Source of the DNA: Trichoplax adhaerens
Lineage: Eukaryota; Placozoa; Uniplacotomia; Trichoplacea; Trichoplacidae
Assembly: GCF_000150275.1 (NCBI RefSeq)
Contig: NW_002060950.1
Coordinates: 2,220,106 to 2,284,105, forward strand
Direction: 5' to 3'
Length of the DNA stretch: 64,000 nt
A program made the position numbers and the translations under genes. Positions 12,265 through 31,839 of the stretch are shown piece after piece (the stretch's first letter is position 1; each line of letters begins with the position of its first letter). Under the pieces are notes generated by a model, which was not told the origin of the DNA, made no database searches, and worked only from the letters and a program-made list of their open reading frames with translations.

Positions 12265-13900
12265 CTTCCCCGTTGCCAGAGACTTTCTAGCGTCTCTAGA
12301 GTATAGTACAGCGTACTGTAAGCTACAGTACTGTACTGTACTGTACAATCGGAGTTCGGAATAACTTCTCATTACTGTACAGTACAGTACGATGCAGAGG
12401 ATTGTTGTGCCGTACCGTGTACAGTACTGTACTGTATAGAGATCATAGAGACTTCCAGTTCTGTACTGTACAGTACTGTACAACATTGATCTCACGATTC
12501 CAAAGTCTTGGTCAGTCTCTAGATGGGGTCTCCAGTACTGACCACGGAGCCTCTAGAAACACCGTAAAATAGAGTGCCACCACACCATTGAACCGTGGCT
12601 CTGCTGCTGTATTTGTAAATGCAGTATCGCAGTCTGATGAAATCTCTTCTTAAAAATGACTACTACATATGAAAATTACCTTAAAGTTAAGTTAGTCAAG
12701 TCGCCATAGCGATTATGCTGGGGATTGCCGAGTAGGAACACAGGCGATTATTGCGAGTATATGGAACACTTACTGTACTGTACTATTCAGTGGATAGTAC
12801 AGCCTATCAACAGCCAAGTATACAGTATAGCGTCGCTCCTAAACTAGTGTTCAATTTACCTACCGTTAACAACTCGACGAGCAGATTCAGCTTGCTATAC
12901 GTAGACTATTCAACAAATTGTTATACATAACTGCTTGTTGACAATTTGGATTCGGAAAAGAGAACTTTCTTCACCACTAGAAAAATCCCTTGCATGATTT
13001 TAATAGTCGCTATTGAGTATGATAAATTGTCCTGTAATCTTGACGGAGCAGAAACTGATGGACAATTCGGTCCACAAGATTATACATAAATATGAGTAGT
13101 ACTAAACTATAGACATTGGGTAAACAGTAACTCACCTGTAGAGCCAACTATTACAATTGCATCATAGCAAATGATACAGTAAGATCACTTTCTTGTTTGT
13201 TAATATCGTTGCAGTGCTACAATTTTATAACGGTTATTAATGGCCAAAAGTTCAGAATGTTTCATATGCATTAATATGCGATAATGCACCACCGTACATG
13301 TACGTGTAACATAAAGATATAAGATATTGCTAATAATGACTTTAGAGTCTATACTGAGGATAATAATTCAGGCAATTTCAACAAATGGTATCAAACTAAG
13401 TGAAGACCATCTTGATATAGTTTCAATTATTTATTTACTTATGTAATATTATAACGTTAACGTTTAGTTGCATATTTTACAGTCAAGATAAAATATCAAT
13501 GAGGTTACTTAAGTAATTTATATCCGAATTGACGGAGTAAAAATTAGTCAGTTTTAAACCTTATGACGCTGCGTATTAAATAACATACGCTCGTACATGA
13601 CGTTAGCCACGGAGCACAAAGGTAATTAGAGGCTTACACAGTCAGTAAGAGTTTTAGATGATTTTTCTTAATATTCTCCCTTTCAGTCTTGGCCAAAATA
13701 TGAGGTAGTCATATTAAAAACTGTTGGCTCAGTTACAGTATTAACTATACAAACAAATCCTAATAATTTACATGCAACTCATTCTATTAATTATTTGCGT
13801 TAGTTACTTCATTGCACGAAAAGATAGGTGTATATTAAATTATATAAAATATACATCCGAAATTCCTACGACCAAGAGGAGAAATTTAGAAACTATTCCA
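12265..13900. other. DDRGK1 upstream region and kinesin-5 B 3' flank
   Basis: No gene seen. The left end is the DDRGK1 promoter side and holds the ACTGT pentamer block at 12303-12483, plus shorter copies near 12531-12540 and 12771-12785. The right end should contain the 3' UTR of kinesin-5 copy B, whose stop codon is at 13901-13903. Confidence 0.5.
12303..12483. repeat. Strand-flipping ACTGT pentamer block upstream of DDRGK1
   Basis: Runs of ACTGT or its complement ACAGT are joined at palindromic switch points such as GTACAGTACTGTAC, at 12305-12347, 12373-12391, 12418-12437 and 12461-12483. The block begins about 40 bp upstream of the DDRGK1 ATG, so it probably overlaps the promoter or 5' UTR. 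The runs contain no stop codon in any frame, which produces spurious open frames rich in Tyr, Ser, Thr, Val, Cys, Leu and Gln on both strands. Confidence 0.85.
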
Positions 13901-21001
<7,101 letters not shown>

Positions 21002-23685
21002 TTTGTATGATAGTACGAATTAAGCACTTGGATTCAGAATAGTGCAAAATAAATGAAGTGGTGGTAGTAATCGTTGATGATGAATCAGATTTGCAAATTG
21101 TGCTGGTATACTATGTAGTTGAAAGAATTGGAAGAGAATGACGATTATTTTGTCATCGAGTAGGTTTTACAAAAGAAAGAAAAGTTTTACCGATAGTGAT
21201 GATATCAATCAATCAATTTTCACTGTTTCTCAAGTAGAAAAATGGCGGAAATGTAGCTTGAAGGTGGAGTATTTCACAAATTGGGAATAACAGTTGCTTT
21301 AATGTGCAACACTTGCGTAAAGCAACAGTCAATAACTAAACAAGATGACTGATATCCGTTCACGATGGATCATATTTTACTTCTATACAGTATAACATAG
21401 TACTGAGCGATTCAGTAATACGGGAAAAAATTTGAAATTTCTTGGTAGCCAATCAGGTGACGATTAGCTCTAAAATACAGTCCAGTACCAGGGACTAGTC
21501 ATAAGACTGCTGGTGTAGTACTGTATCGGTCTAAGGAGTGTCTGATAGTACGCACGCACAGACGTACAGACATACAGTACACTCGTACAGACGGACTGTA
21601 CAATCTTTACAGTGTACAGTAATGGACTACACTGTAAATTGTAGTGTACAGTACAGTACAGTAGTATGGCTAATATTGACTACCATAATCTCGTGACCGC
21701 AAGGGCCATATGATCCTATCCGCATGCGTACTGTATATTCGCCAAAAATGTTGTTACGTCACGTCTCGTCTCAGAGACACAAGCACTGTAGGCCCAGTGT
21801 AGGGGGACTAGGCCACTAGGGTAATCTTCTACAGTACTACTTTTTGGAATTTTGGAATATTTCTTTACACTTTCGTTTGAGCTGGATGCAATAATACTTC
21901 GTGCAGCATGTTGAAGTCTTTGGCTACTGTTACTGTACTGTACAATTACAAATGCCAACAAAAGACGAACAAGGAAAACAAGTAATTAACATTGTCTTTA
22001 TTGACTTATCTTAACATTTTGTGCACGCACGCGCTGTCTTCCTCGTGTGCATTGTACAATGTACAATACAATGTACTGTACAGTACTGTACACCTCTACG
22101 GGTCGTGTGTCAAAACTTTTAATACTGTACAGTACAGTGTACTGTACAGTACTGTATTGAAACTCCAGGCTGTCGGGCGTGGCGAGTGAGTACTGTACTG
22201 TGCACATTGTACTCTACGGGACGTGTAAAACCTTTGACTCATTGCAACTTTCAACTGCAAATGAGTCAACAACCTAAAGTACAGTACTGTACTGTACTGT
22301 ACAGTGTACAGTACACTCGGTACAGTATTCAAGTGACTCTCGGCCAGTGTACTGTACAGTACAGTACAGTACGGTACGGTACAGTCCATGTTAGCCATGC
22401 ATACTGCGCAAGAACCAAGATGACGACAGAATGGACGTTAGCATTAGGATTACAAGCGTCAATCTTCATTAGATCCCTTGCTTCTCGTGTGCTGGCAATG
22501 ATTGCCGGCGATTGTTGAATCCTGCTGATCAAGCCATTCTTGCCATCATCACTGAGCCTTTTACCCTAGCTTAAAAGTAAGTATAGCCCGGCATAGCTAG
22601 AATCATTTGCATAGGATTGGTAATCTTTCCAATAGACATCCTAAGCATCATTACAGTACAGTAATAGCCATGTAGAATAGCATAGTATACTGGACAATAT
22701 CAGCGATCGGACAGGAAGAATACTTAATTGTCAGTAATTACAACTACTATACACTATGTGCTGTACGATTGTTATCTTCACCTGGATGGTTAAATGCTTG
22801 CACAATTTTATCGCCAAAATAAATCATGCAGAATATTGTTCAAGTATTAAAATATTGCAAACTCGATCGAAACTACTGTCATCCAATTTCCTTTCTACTT
22901 TTGCCACCATTGCCAGTCATAACAACCATGATCGATGCTTCTCATTTTGTGATTGTATAGGTTACAAACCACCCCACCCCCATGAAACGAAGTACGCCCG
23001 CAACATATTCTTTCTATTTACGGTCATCAGCAAATTTACTTTTCTTCCATTTTTGAACGTCAATTGTACAATATACTTCGTGATCACTGCAGGTTGTACT
23101 AACTCTTCTCTCGACAGTAGTCTACCGTGATTTATCGTAGATAGAGCTCAATATTGACTAGAATGCTATCCAAAATATTGAAAGGAATACATTGTCCATT
23201 GATGCAATTACCGTAATATAACTTGCAACGCATTTCAAGCAGTGGAGTTGGCCTTCTTTCTTTTAATGATATCATAAAAAAATACCAAGTCAAGTATGTA
23301 CTCAACCGTAGGTGGTAGTAGCTGGTAGAATCGTCCCAAGTAGGATAACAGTTACACTTACTAATTACATAGTGCTTCATTTTTCACCAGTAGATTAGAC
23401 CGATATAGTGATTGTTAGCTACAAAGTGGCCTTAATAAGGCTGTACTGTATACCACGACAGTACAAAACAGTATTAGAGGATTGAGTTAAATCAACTTGG
23501 ACAGCTTATTCCCCTTTCGACGGCCATCATAATTATTCCAAGTATTCACAGCGATCAATCCTGCCTAACAAGTGTAGCGTATCTCGTGCTGTAATTTACT
23601 ACTTAACATCCAATCGTGTACCGAGAAGACACTGACGATCAAGTTATTCAATTGGTAATCCGGTTAAGAAATTGATTGATCTACC
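21002..23685. promoter_or_regulatory. Shared upstream region of divergent kinesin-5 B and TAPP-like genes
   Basis: The two genes start about 2.7 kb apart and point away from each other, so both promoters should lie here. The stretch is dominated by ACTGT/ACAGT pentamer runs at 21564-21664, 21925-21946 and 22049-22387. Open frames across 21992-22532 come from these runs. Frames at 22756-23130 (+) and 23132-23380 (-) match no family I know. No core-promoter motif can be named with confidence. Confidence 0.45.
21564..22387. repeat. Strand-flipping ACTGT pentamer cluster between divergent genes
   Basis: The densest parts are 22049-22093, 22122-22160, 22190-22212, 22276-22326 and 22346-22387. They consist of ACTGT units that reverse orientation at perfect palindromes (TACTGTACAGTA type), giving strong hairpin or cruciform potential. 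Between them a roughly 27 bp unit beginning CTCTACGGG(T/A)CGTGT occurs twice (about 22095-22122 and 22211-22237), so larger modules have also been duplicated. Confidence 0.85.
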
Positions 23686-26600
23686 ATGCCTCAAATGATA
23701 GAGGACAATCTTTGTGGTACGGTGTTACTACTTCAAGACGAAAAAGACAAAGGAAGGGAAATCTGGACATCAGTCTATTTATCACTATGTAAGGAGTTAG
23801 CACTGTTGGAACTTCACAATGAGAAGCCTAAGGTAAAAAAAAAAAACAATATGGAGAAAAAAAGAGTTGAATGAATTCTAGTCTCAATGTACACATTGGG
23901 TTGTACAGATGCTACGCGTTGCACTTCCACCCAAGTTTATATTTTCAACAAATTATAATGTACTGTTAGTAATACTGTATATACAATGACGCCAGTAGCA
24001 GCATCTGCCGATAGATTGATGTCGTTATTACTTCAATGATAGTGTAATAGTTGTTGTAAGTGATGGCTTTTATAGATGTTATTATTGTTTGGCATTTTTT
24101 TGAAGATATTGAGCAACATTGATGAAAAGATTTCATCAAAGTTATGTCTACGATGATACAACAACATTTTCACTCCCTTCTTCGCATCAATACGCTTATG
24201 ACTACTATCAGTTCAATAGCTGATATTAGGCATTACATTCATCGAAAGTGTATTTGATTTAATAACAAACAAGGCAACTGTATCCGTATGTCAGGTTTTG
24301 ATTACATTTCAACTTGTCTTGAAAAGTCATCGATATTGTCAGGCAGATTTTAAAATTAGGCCTACAATCATGTAAAAAGGATAACATGAGTTTTCAATAG
24401 TAAAGATTGTATTGTATAATTTCAATACATGAAAAATACATGGGTGCGGACACTATAGTATTTATTGTTTTTAAAATACTTTTAAAGTTGTTTTGATATG
24501 ATAAAACCTACATTGTAAATTTTTTTTTCTCCCTTTTTATTAATTTCCACTCCTTACAGTTGAAATGATTATAACTAGTGACGGTAGTGTACTTTTTTTA
24601 ACTGCTATGGCTGGCGTTAATTAAATTTTTATTATAGATATTGATAAGCATGACCTTTGTAAATCGATATAAATTTGCATTTTACTAGTTTTTAAATCTC
24701 TTACTAGGATAAAAGACTTCCGTAATGTACTATATATGCAATTTTAGCCTCTTTTATAAGTAGCCATTATAAATTAAATTGCGTTACATTCAGTTATTAT
24801 GGACACGAAGAACAACGATAATTTACTTTGAAGGTTATAAACTTCGTTCTTTAAATCTCCAATCGACATCAATAATAATACGTGAAAGTTCTACTACTTA
24901 GGGCGTTAACTTTGAAGGATTGACATTACTCTTGATTTGCGGTATATGAGCGTTCTGTATTCCCTGTAACTAAATATTCGGTGTTTAAGAGTAAATTAGA
25001 ACGTTGTATAAATATCGATATAAGCAGTACAAGTGCATATTTTAAAAGAATAAGATCTTGTCCTTTTCAATACATGTTACTGATAGTATTAGTAATATCT
25101 AATTCTTGTAATTCTTCCGACTATGTCATATGGCTTTCTAGAAAAATGCGGAGCCTGCAGAACACTTAGATCTACGATATGTAACCCAAGTGAGTTTGTA
25201 AATTATTCTCAAATGGCGAACATCTTATTTGAAGATAAAATTTATTTATTATCCTGTTGTTGATTACGTTCGTCGCTGTTCGTATTATGTGATTGTTAAA
25301 ATACTACTGTATTGATAACAATGGCTGTCATGTTAATATACGCAGTAATTAGCATGCCAATTATGGTAGTGCCCTTTAGTTCTAATGCATCTAAACGATG
25401 ATATCGCCTATAGATTTCTGTTCATGGTATGTAATACTGTCTTTATACGACACAATGCTTTGAAATTGACGGTAATTACTTTGCTTTAATAATCGTGTCA
25501 AGTTAGCGTAGTGGTACCTTGCACGATTTAACTTATTGTTCCTCATTAGTTAATGGATACATAGTCGACTTTTCGTTGATAATGGTATAAGATATTACAA
25601 TTGTAATTTCTTTAACCTTCGATATTGGATTGATAAAGAAAACATAATTTAATTAATTGATATATTATTGACAAAACCAATGTTCTACTTATGGCTACAA
25701 ATGCTATCCTTAAAACTTGGCGTAGATTTCTCAAAAAGATACTAAGAAGAAACATGAATTTTGTTTCGGTAAGTAAATACTATAAGTCCGGATTATTCTA
25801 ACTTTATAGCGTCTTGCTCTAGAAAAATTCGAGATAACCATCAACTAATATTATGTTACTGTGTTGTCTGATAATCCCTTCTATCACATTATTGTCTTCA
25901 TATGCTGTCTGTAGTATTTTTTCTCTAAATTATTGATGTAATCATTTCCTAATGACTTAGAGAAGCATTCAGAATGATACGTTGTTTTCTCCATTAGAAA
26001 TTATGACAATCAAAAAGCCCAATTACTATTTATTTAAAGTACCTACAGCTGAGGAACGTCAGGAATGGGTCAGTGCTATCACTACAGCGACAAATGTAAG
26101 TTTACGTTACTGCTTAAGGATAGACAGTGATATCGGCTGCACGAATGTAACTAAATCAATGGGTTATTGTATAGTGTCGACAATATCGGACGATAACTAA
26201 CCTTATTAAATGAGTAATAAGGATATAATCAATTGCTTCGTTACTGTAGCCGAAGTTTTATTAATTAGTATAATAAATTACGACTTATATCATGCAGTTT
26301 ATATGCATTGTGCATGCACGGTAGTAATAGTATTTACTTATTCATATACTTTTGCATGCATGTACGCTTAAACATTCATGCAATCCTATAATAGTATGTT
26401 TGTACTGTAGAGAGGAATGTACATTTTAAATTTATTTGTTATCTCATAACTTATGGTATGCATTAATATTATATACATATTTAAATGTACTGTAAAGAAT
26501 CCAAATTCTTGGAAAAAGAGATTACCGACCAATGTTGCTAAACCTACCCAAGGCAAGCTGAAGATTGCTAGTGAACTAGCAGAACAAAACTGCCTAGATA

Positions 26601-28045
26601 GCGGAAAAATGGGTGTCAGGAATGACATAGTCGGTGGTTTAGTGCTTAAAACACCAATAAAGGTTATTTTTATTCTATGTAATAGCTGCAGGTTACAAAT
26701 TTATTGGTAAATAATAGTAAAAGTTGATCGAGGTATAACAGACGGCAGTTTAAGTATTTTTAGGCATTAGATTATCCGTGAATGTAAATATCATGCTGAA
26801 ATACTTAAGATGTTTTTTTATATCGAATGCTTCATATCAGCTAGGAGATGATGTAGTACAAAGCGACAGTGATAGTGAAGGTTTAAGTGAAAGGTTAAAA
26901 CGAGTCGTTAGGGCTAGACAGGAAGCAACCGTTGCATTTAAAGAGACACAGTACCTTCGAGACAACAGGAATGTCGTTCGTACTGGAATTTGTCATAAGC
27001 AAGGAGATAAAGTTAGGAAATGTGCAATGTTTTCATTTAATGCTATCGTTGCTTTGATCATAGAAGTGGAACAGTTGAATGATGGATACTGTATGTCATT
27101 ACGATTTTAGTATTACAATATGTTAAGGCTGTGTTGAAGAAAATAGATTATATGATTGACATAACTTACCGCAGCAATTTAGGTTAATGACTGCATCGGC
27201 AATAGTATATGTATGTTTTAAAATGTGAAATGCTTGGTATAATTTGCTATGTAAACTTGTACTAAAGTAACTCTCTAAATTTATAGATTAAAAATTGGAA
27301 GAAAAGGTTTTTCATCCTTGATGCGGTCAAGTTGAGATATTTCAGACATGAGACGGTAAAAACAAGCAACGGCTGCTTTTTTATAAATATATGGATAAAT
27401 GTATTAGGGTGTATATACGATATCAATTCTTCATTATAAATATTTAATCAAAAGGATCCTGAAGCCCTTAAGACCATATACATGTGGGAGGTGACAGCCG
27501 TTTCCAAAAGTGATCCGTAAGAAGAGCTTTTATATTGAGAATCTTTAGAAGTGATGCTTTTTCTAAAGCATTCTATTGCTTCACAATACAATCTTAGAAT
27601 TCATAATAGGGAACATCTTTTCAAATTGGAGACCAATAATAGGACGTTTTATATTCAGGTTCCATTTCTTGAAATCAATTTTACCAATGATATGTAGAAT
27701 ATATAATCAAATTCTTGCTAAATAGTGCCAATTTATAATAAAATATGGTATTATTCTGTAGCCCGAAAACGATAAAGATAGAGATGAATGGATTGAAGCG
27801 ATTAAGAGCGTGATGTTTAGAAGAGATCTGAGAAGAAGGAGTAGTTCTTTGGTAGTAAAGTTTCAATAATGACAACGTATAGCGGATAGAGTAGCGCGGT
27901 AATTTTAACCTAACGTTATGAAACTTTTTATTTAATTTTAATTATGTAGGACCAAATGACGGCATCGAGTTTACGCTCAATTTATAGCGGTAAATCTCGT
28001 CGTCAATCTCCTGCTAATAATGGCGATACTGGATCAAAACAATAG
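23686..28045 (+). CDS. PLEKHA1: Tandem-PH-domain adaptor, TAPP1/2-like
   Basis: TAPP proteins bind PtdIns(3,4)P2 through their second PH domain and act downstream of PI3-kinase at the plasma membrane. The 11-exon model joins in frame to 345 aa. PH1 spans about residues 8-112 (LCGTVLLL start, KKKHEFCFE, EERQEW with conserved Trp103). The linker contains RNDIVGG (153-159) followed by TPIK, matching the conserved TDIVGG...TP stretch of TAPP linkers. PH2 spans about 216-305: GICHKQGDKIKNWKKRFF with the basic phosphoinositide-binding pattern, RTFYIQ, and Trp294. The Ser/Arg-rich tail ends in SKQ, so the PDZ-binding terminus of vertebrate TAPP1 is absent. Exon 2 (25142-25189) is short and was placed by phase and family fit. 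Exons: 23686-23832, 25142-25189, 25726-25768, 25998-26095, 26498-26662, 26841-27011, 27287-27355, 27455-27516, 27610-27658, 27762-27851, 27950-28045. Confidence 0.84.
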
Positions 28046-31026
28046 CTGTGGTATACTGCTTGGTCAATAAATTTTTACTTGCTACTATTAAATATGCTGA
28101 ATTGTTTATTACGTACTATTGTATCTTGAGATTTTTAACATTAATAATATAAATCGAATTGTAAAGACTGATCAATTATATGGTCTTATATTGTATTATA
28201 ATTACGGTGCATATTTACTGCCGATTTGCTATCATTAATGAATGATTCTATTTTTGATAAGAAACCAGCTATATCGCTTCGTAGTACCTTAATGAATGAA
28301 TGATTACACAGTAGATAATTATATTTGCAATATGAAATTAGTTGGCTATATTTTTATGACATCTGAACCACTGTATCCTTATCTTAGCTTTTGCTGGAAT
28401 TTCCAAATTACCAAATATATTACACACCAAAAAATCAGAATAATCTTTACTCTATGTTAGCTTAGTAGACTTCTAATTGGTGTCAATTCATGGACTGCGC
28501 TTAGTTTTACTAAAAGTTTACTTGAACTAATTGTGTACCTATTTCTTGTATATTGCTTGCGTTTGGCTTGTTTTAATGCTCAAATATGACTATTTCTTTA
28601 AATTGAAGCGTTACGTATTTTACTGAGGCGTAGGTACGAATTATATAATCAATTGTAATGTAATATCTCAACAACGTTGGCTGGTTCATTTGGAATATAC
28701 GAACGCGATTGATATTTTTATCTAAATTTAACATTTAGCGTACTTTTTATCGCAATAATTGCATTATCATGCGTTTCAAATCCGAAAGGCAAAGATTATT
28801 TGAAAGTCTTTCGTCTTTTATGTGTATTTTTACGGTTGAAAATACTATCATTGCAAAATCAAATAGTACGGTACATAAACTGTGAACAATTATTCTTATA
28901 CTGTGTATGGTTTTGTTGCAGAGATTGTAGATTCTAGGTAATAATGACACTGCTAATTATCGTAAAATTAAGATGGTTGTATCTGTGATGATACTATTAA
29001 TAATAGCTATGGTATTCGGTAATGACTTAGAACTAGAGGTGTGCACATAAAAAGATTACTCTACGGTTGTAAACCTACAGTACGTATGTATAGATAGACA
29101 TAAATAGACTCAATGGAACTTTAGTATGTATACTTTGGTATATATATTTATATGAGAACATGTATCATAAATCAAATACAGAAGGGATACGTATAGTAGA
29201 GTCATATTTATAGAATATACCAAGATAATTTATACAGTAATGTTTATAAACAAAGATATTTTCAAAAGTAATACGAATGTGAGTCTATTTCAATACCATG
29301 CACTAATATAAATACGGTACTATACAAAAGCAATATTTATATTCTAACTTTAAGAGCCGTTTTACGCCAACATATATACTAGTTTACTTACTTGTTATAG
29401 AGTTTATCAGAGCGAGTACTAGGCAAGAGAGCGATTAAACAAATTATACTCGTATATTACGTAGTGTATAGAGCATAATACAATATATGATTCAGATGTA
29501 CTGTAAATATACAGAAAACAGATATCTTTCTTCAGGGCGATAATTCGAACGGTGGGCATGCTAGCAAGTACAAAAACCCATACGATGCTGCACATGTAAT
29601 AACACTATGGCCAACCTACTGCTATCGAACTATTCGATAACATGTATTGAAATTAAGAAATTTTTAATCCAAAAACTGATGTAGATAACGGAGTCAACAT
29701 TTTAAAAATATCGTTATAAATACAAAATAATGAATAGATTGTCCAAAAAAAAATCCTTCCTATGCTTATTTATAATTTATAAATAAAGGAGGGTATGTCA
29801 AAGCAGTTTTGGTGAATTATATATATTGCATAGAAGTAAATTAGATGTCAAAATCATACCAATCTAAGATAATTTACAATAATAGTTATGTATAATTGAT
29901 GTCTTTGATATATAGTTCACGTATATTGAATTTAGCTTCGTAGAAGGTAATACTATTACAGAATTTTATTTGCATATCAATTGATGTAAGTTCAAGTGAT
30001 GTTGTTCACAATTTTTATTTTCTAAACATGTTTAGTATCGTATTTAAGCAGCCACACTATTTCTGTGAAGTTCGTTCATAGTCCTTGATTTTCAAGACTT
30101 GCTGTTACTAGAAACTGTACCTGTCTACTAGGGCTTGTGATGGAGTCACACAGTATCGCAAATCATTAGAGAATCAGTAACAAAATCTGTCATAGTAACA
30201 TTCTTGGTCTGATTTAGACGTTGAGTAGAGTTAACAAAACATATTTTATTACAGAAGAAACTGCTAAACAAGCGCTTTCAATGGGAAAGATATTCAGTAC
30301 TTACAAGTACAGATTCTCTGATGAGTTATACAGGAGCATCAGATACCCTTTATGTTTTACTAGTAGGTTGTGCATCAGTTACAAAGATCGGCTAACGATA
30401 TTAGTTAGACATATGTGTGCATAGGAGTGGTGGTACTACCAAAGCAGTGAAAGCAATACAAACAACGCCGCTAATGATCAATTTTTACCTTGATATTTCA
30501 TCTTAATGTTGATAATACAGTATCGACCTCTAAAACTTATTTTACAAGTATGTTATCGCAATTACTGAAGTGCACCATTAATTAAGAGTAATAGGTTAAT
30601 TGCTATACAACCAAGAAGATATCAGCAATACTGCAATATAGCGATGAATGTATCGCTTGGTGTTTTGTCTTATTTAATAAAGTAATAGCACAATATCAAA
30701 GTAGTAACAGAAATAGTGATGAATCTTATTGCCGGATATCTTATCTTACTGTGGATCAATCCAATCATCACTAAACATGATAGGTACAGTAACGGCAAGT
30801 GTTTCTTTACTAATCATAAACTAAATTAACAATTAATTGATCAACCAAATTGTGAAGCTGTCCATCATAATCTGTTCATAATCGTAAAGGAAATAGCGAC
30901 ATGTACTTTGATGGTTATTCAAGGTGGAAAGATTAAGCAGTGTTACTAGCTGAGATTTGTAGATGGATGATAATACTGTCCATATACTCAATTGATTAAT
31001 TAATTATTTAATGGTATTCATATCGT
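28046..31026. other. Intergenic region between TAPP-like gene and hydrolase
   Basis: About 3 kb between two convergent 3' ends. It is AT-rich, with no exon-like series of open segments and no recognisable family. The frames at 28747-28950 (-) and 30221-30424 (+) are short, start weakly and have no supporting neighbours. I see no RNA gene or repeat array. Confidence 0.5.
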
Positions 31027-31839
31027 CTAAATATTTTCCCAATCACTAATAGTATCATGTAGCAAATAGGCCTGAATAAACTTGACAAATTTGTCGGGGA
31101 ATTGATGTTGTATAAAATGGCAACCACTAGGGATGACATATAATTGAGATCCTGCAATATTCTCTCGCTGATAGTAAGCATGAACAAGAGATGTGAGAGA
31201 ATCATTTTCACCATGTAGAATAATTGTTGGACTTTGAATTTTACTTAATTCTGACTGACATAAGCCCTGAGCTTTGCGAAGTAATATTGATTGTGTTTTT
31301 AAGTAGTTAGCGTAGCATTGTTGATAGGTTGCTATATCACCGTGAATTTTAAGATAGTCGTTTAAAACTTTTGGATTATTGTTCTCAACTTTTTCAAATC
31401 GACTAATCATTGCAAGTTCTTCTTTGGTATAATAAGAGCGTGTTGATAGTAAAATCAATTTTTTAACACTAGCCGGATACTTAGCCGCTAAAATCATAGC
31501 TGATACACCACCGTCACAAAATCCTAGGACTGAATATTTTTCAAAACCTAATTCTTTCATCATAGCAGCACAATCTTCAGCATCTTTACAATAAAAATCT
31601 AATGGATATTCACGAATTTGGGGAGGTTTAGATTGACCACAACCACGAACATGAAATGTGACGATTCGTAAATGATCGGGAACATTTTGTGTAAAATAAG
31701 AAAATTCAATATCGCTAGCGCCAATGTTACCTGGTATGATAAACAAGATCTCTTCACCGTTACCCCATAATGAATAGTAGATCTTTACTTTCATCGTAGA
31801 AGATTTTACGTTGATGATGTTGCTTAACATTTTAAACAT
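31027..31839 (-). CDS. BPHL: BPHL-like alpha/beta hydrolase with Cys in the nucleophile elbow
   Basis: A single uninterrupted 270-aa frame; an in-frame TAA directly before the ATG supports the start. It follows the alpha/beta-hydrolase order of biphenyl hydrolase-like protein (valacyclovir hydrolase): oxyanion strand LFIIPGNIGA, the HVRGCGQSKPP loop (family DPRGYGxSxPP), PLDFYCKDAEDCAAMMKELGF, nucleophile elbow LGFCDGG (Cys108), LHGENDSL (acid Asp213) and IPSGCHF (base His241). Human BPHL has Ser in the elbow (GWSDGG). Codon TGT at 31518-31516 makes this Cys, so the triad would be Cys-Asp-His. Dienelactone hydrolases of the same fold use Cys. I infer a small-ester or thioester hydrolase of unknown substrate, or a catalytically altered paralog. 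No clear mitochondrial presequence is visible. It is the only intronless complete gene in the window. Confidence 0.86.
   Translation of the reverse strand: MFKMLSNIINVKSSTMKVKIYYSLWGNGEEILFIIPGNIGASDIEFSYFTQNVPDHLRIVTFHVRGCGQSKPPQIREYPLDFYCKDAEDCAAMMKELGFEKYSVLGFCDGGVSAMILAAKYPASVKKLILLSTRSYYTKEELAMISRFEKVENNNPKVLNDYLKIHGDIATYQQCYANYLKTQSILLRKAQGLCQSELSKIQSPTIILHGENDSLTSLVHAYYQRENIAGSQLYVIPSGCHFIQHQFPDKFVKFIQAYLLHDTISDWENI

Noticed and set aside
12145-12495. 116-codon minus-strand frame starting upstream of DDRGK1
   Set aside because: Its first two-thirds are translated pentamer repeat. The true DDRGK1 start is the Met at 12264, which begins the membrane anchor.
21992-22532. Five overlapping open frames of 65-110 codons on both strands
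   Set aside because: They come from ACTGT/ACAGT pentamer runs, which contain no stop codon in any frame; the peptides are just cycles of Tyr, Ser, Thr, Val, Cys, Leu and Gln.
22756-23130. 124-codon + frame with Cys-rich, hydrophobic stretches
   Set aside because: No recognisable family, no splice continuation and no homologous copy in the window; chance openness cannot be excluded.
23132-23380. 82-codon minus-strand frame next to the previous one
   Set aside because: Short and unmatched. The Cys pattern alone does not support a transposon or peptide gene call.
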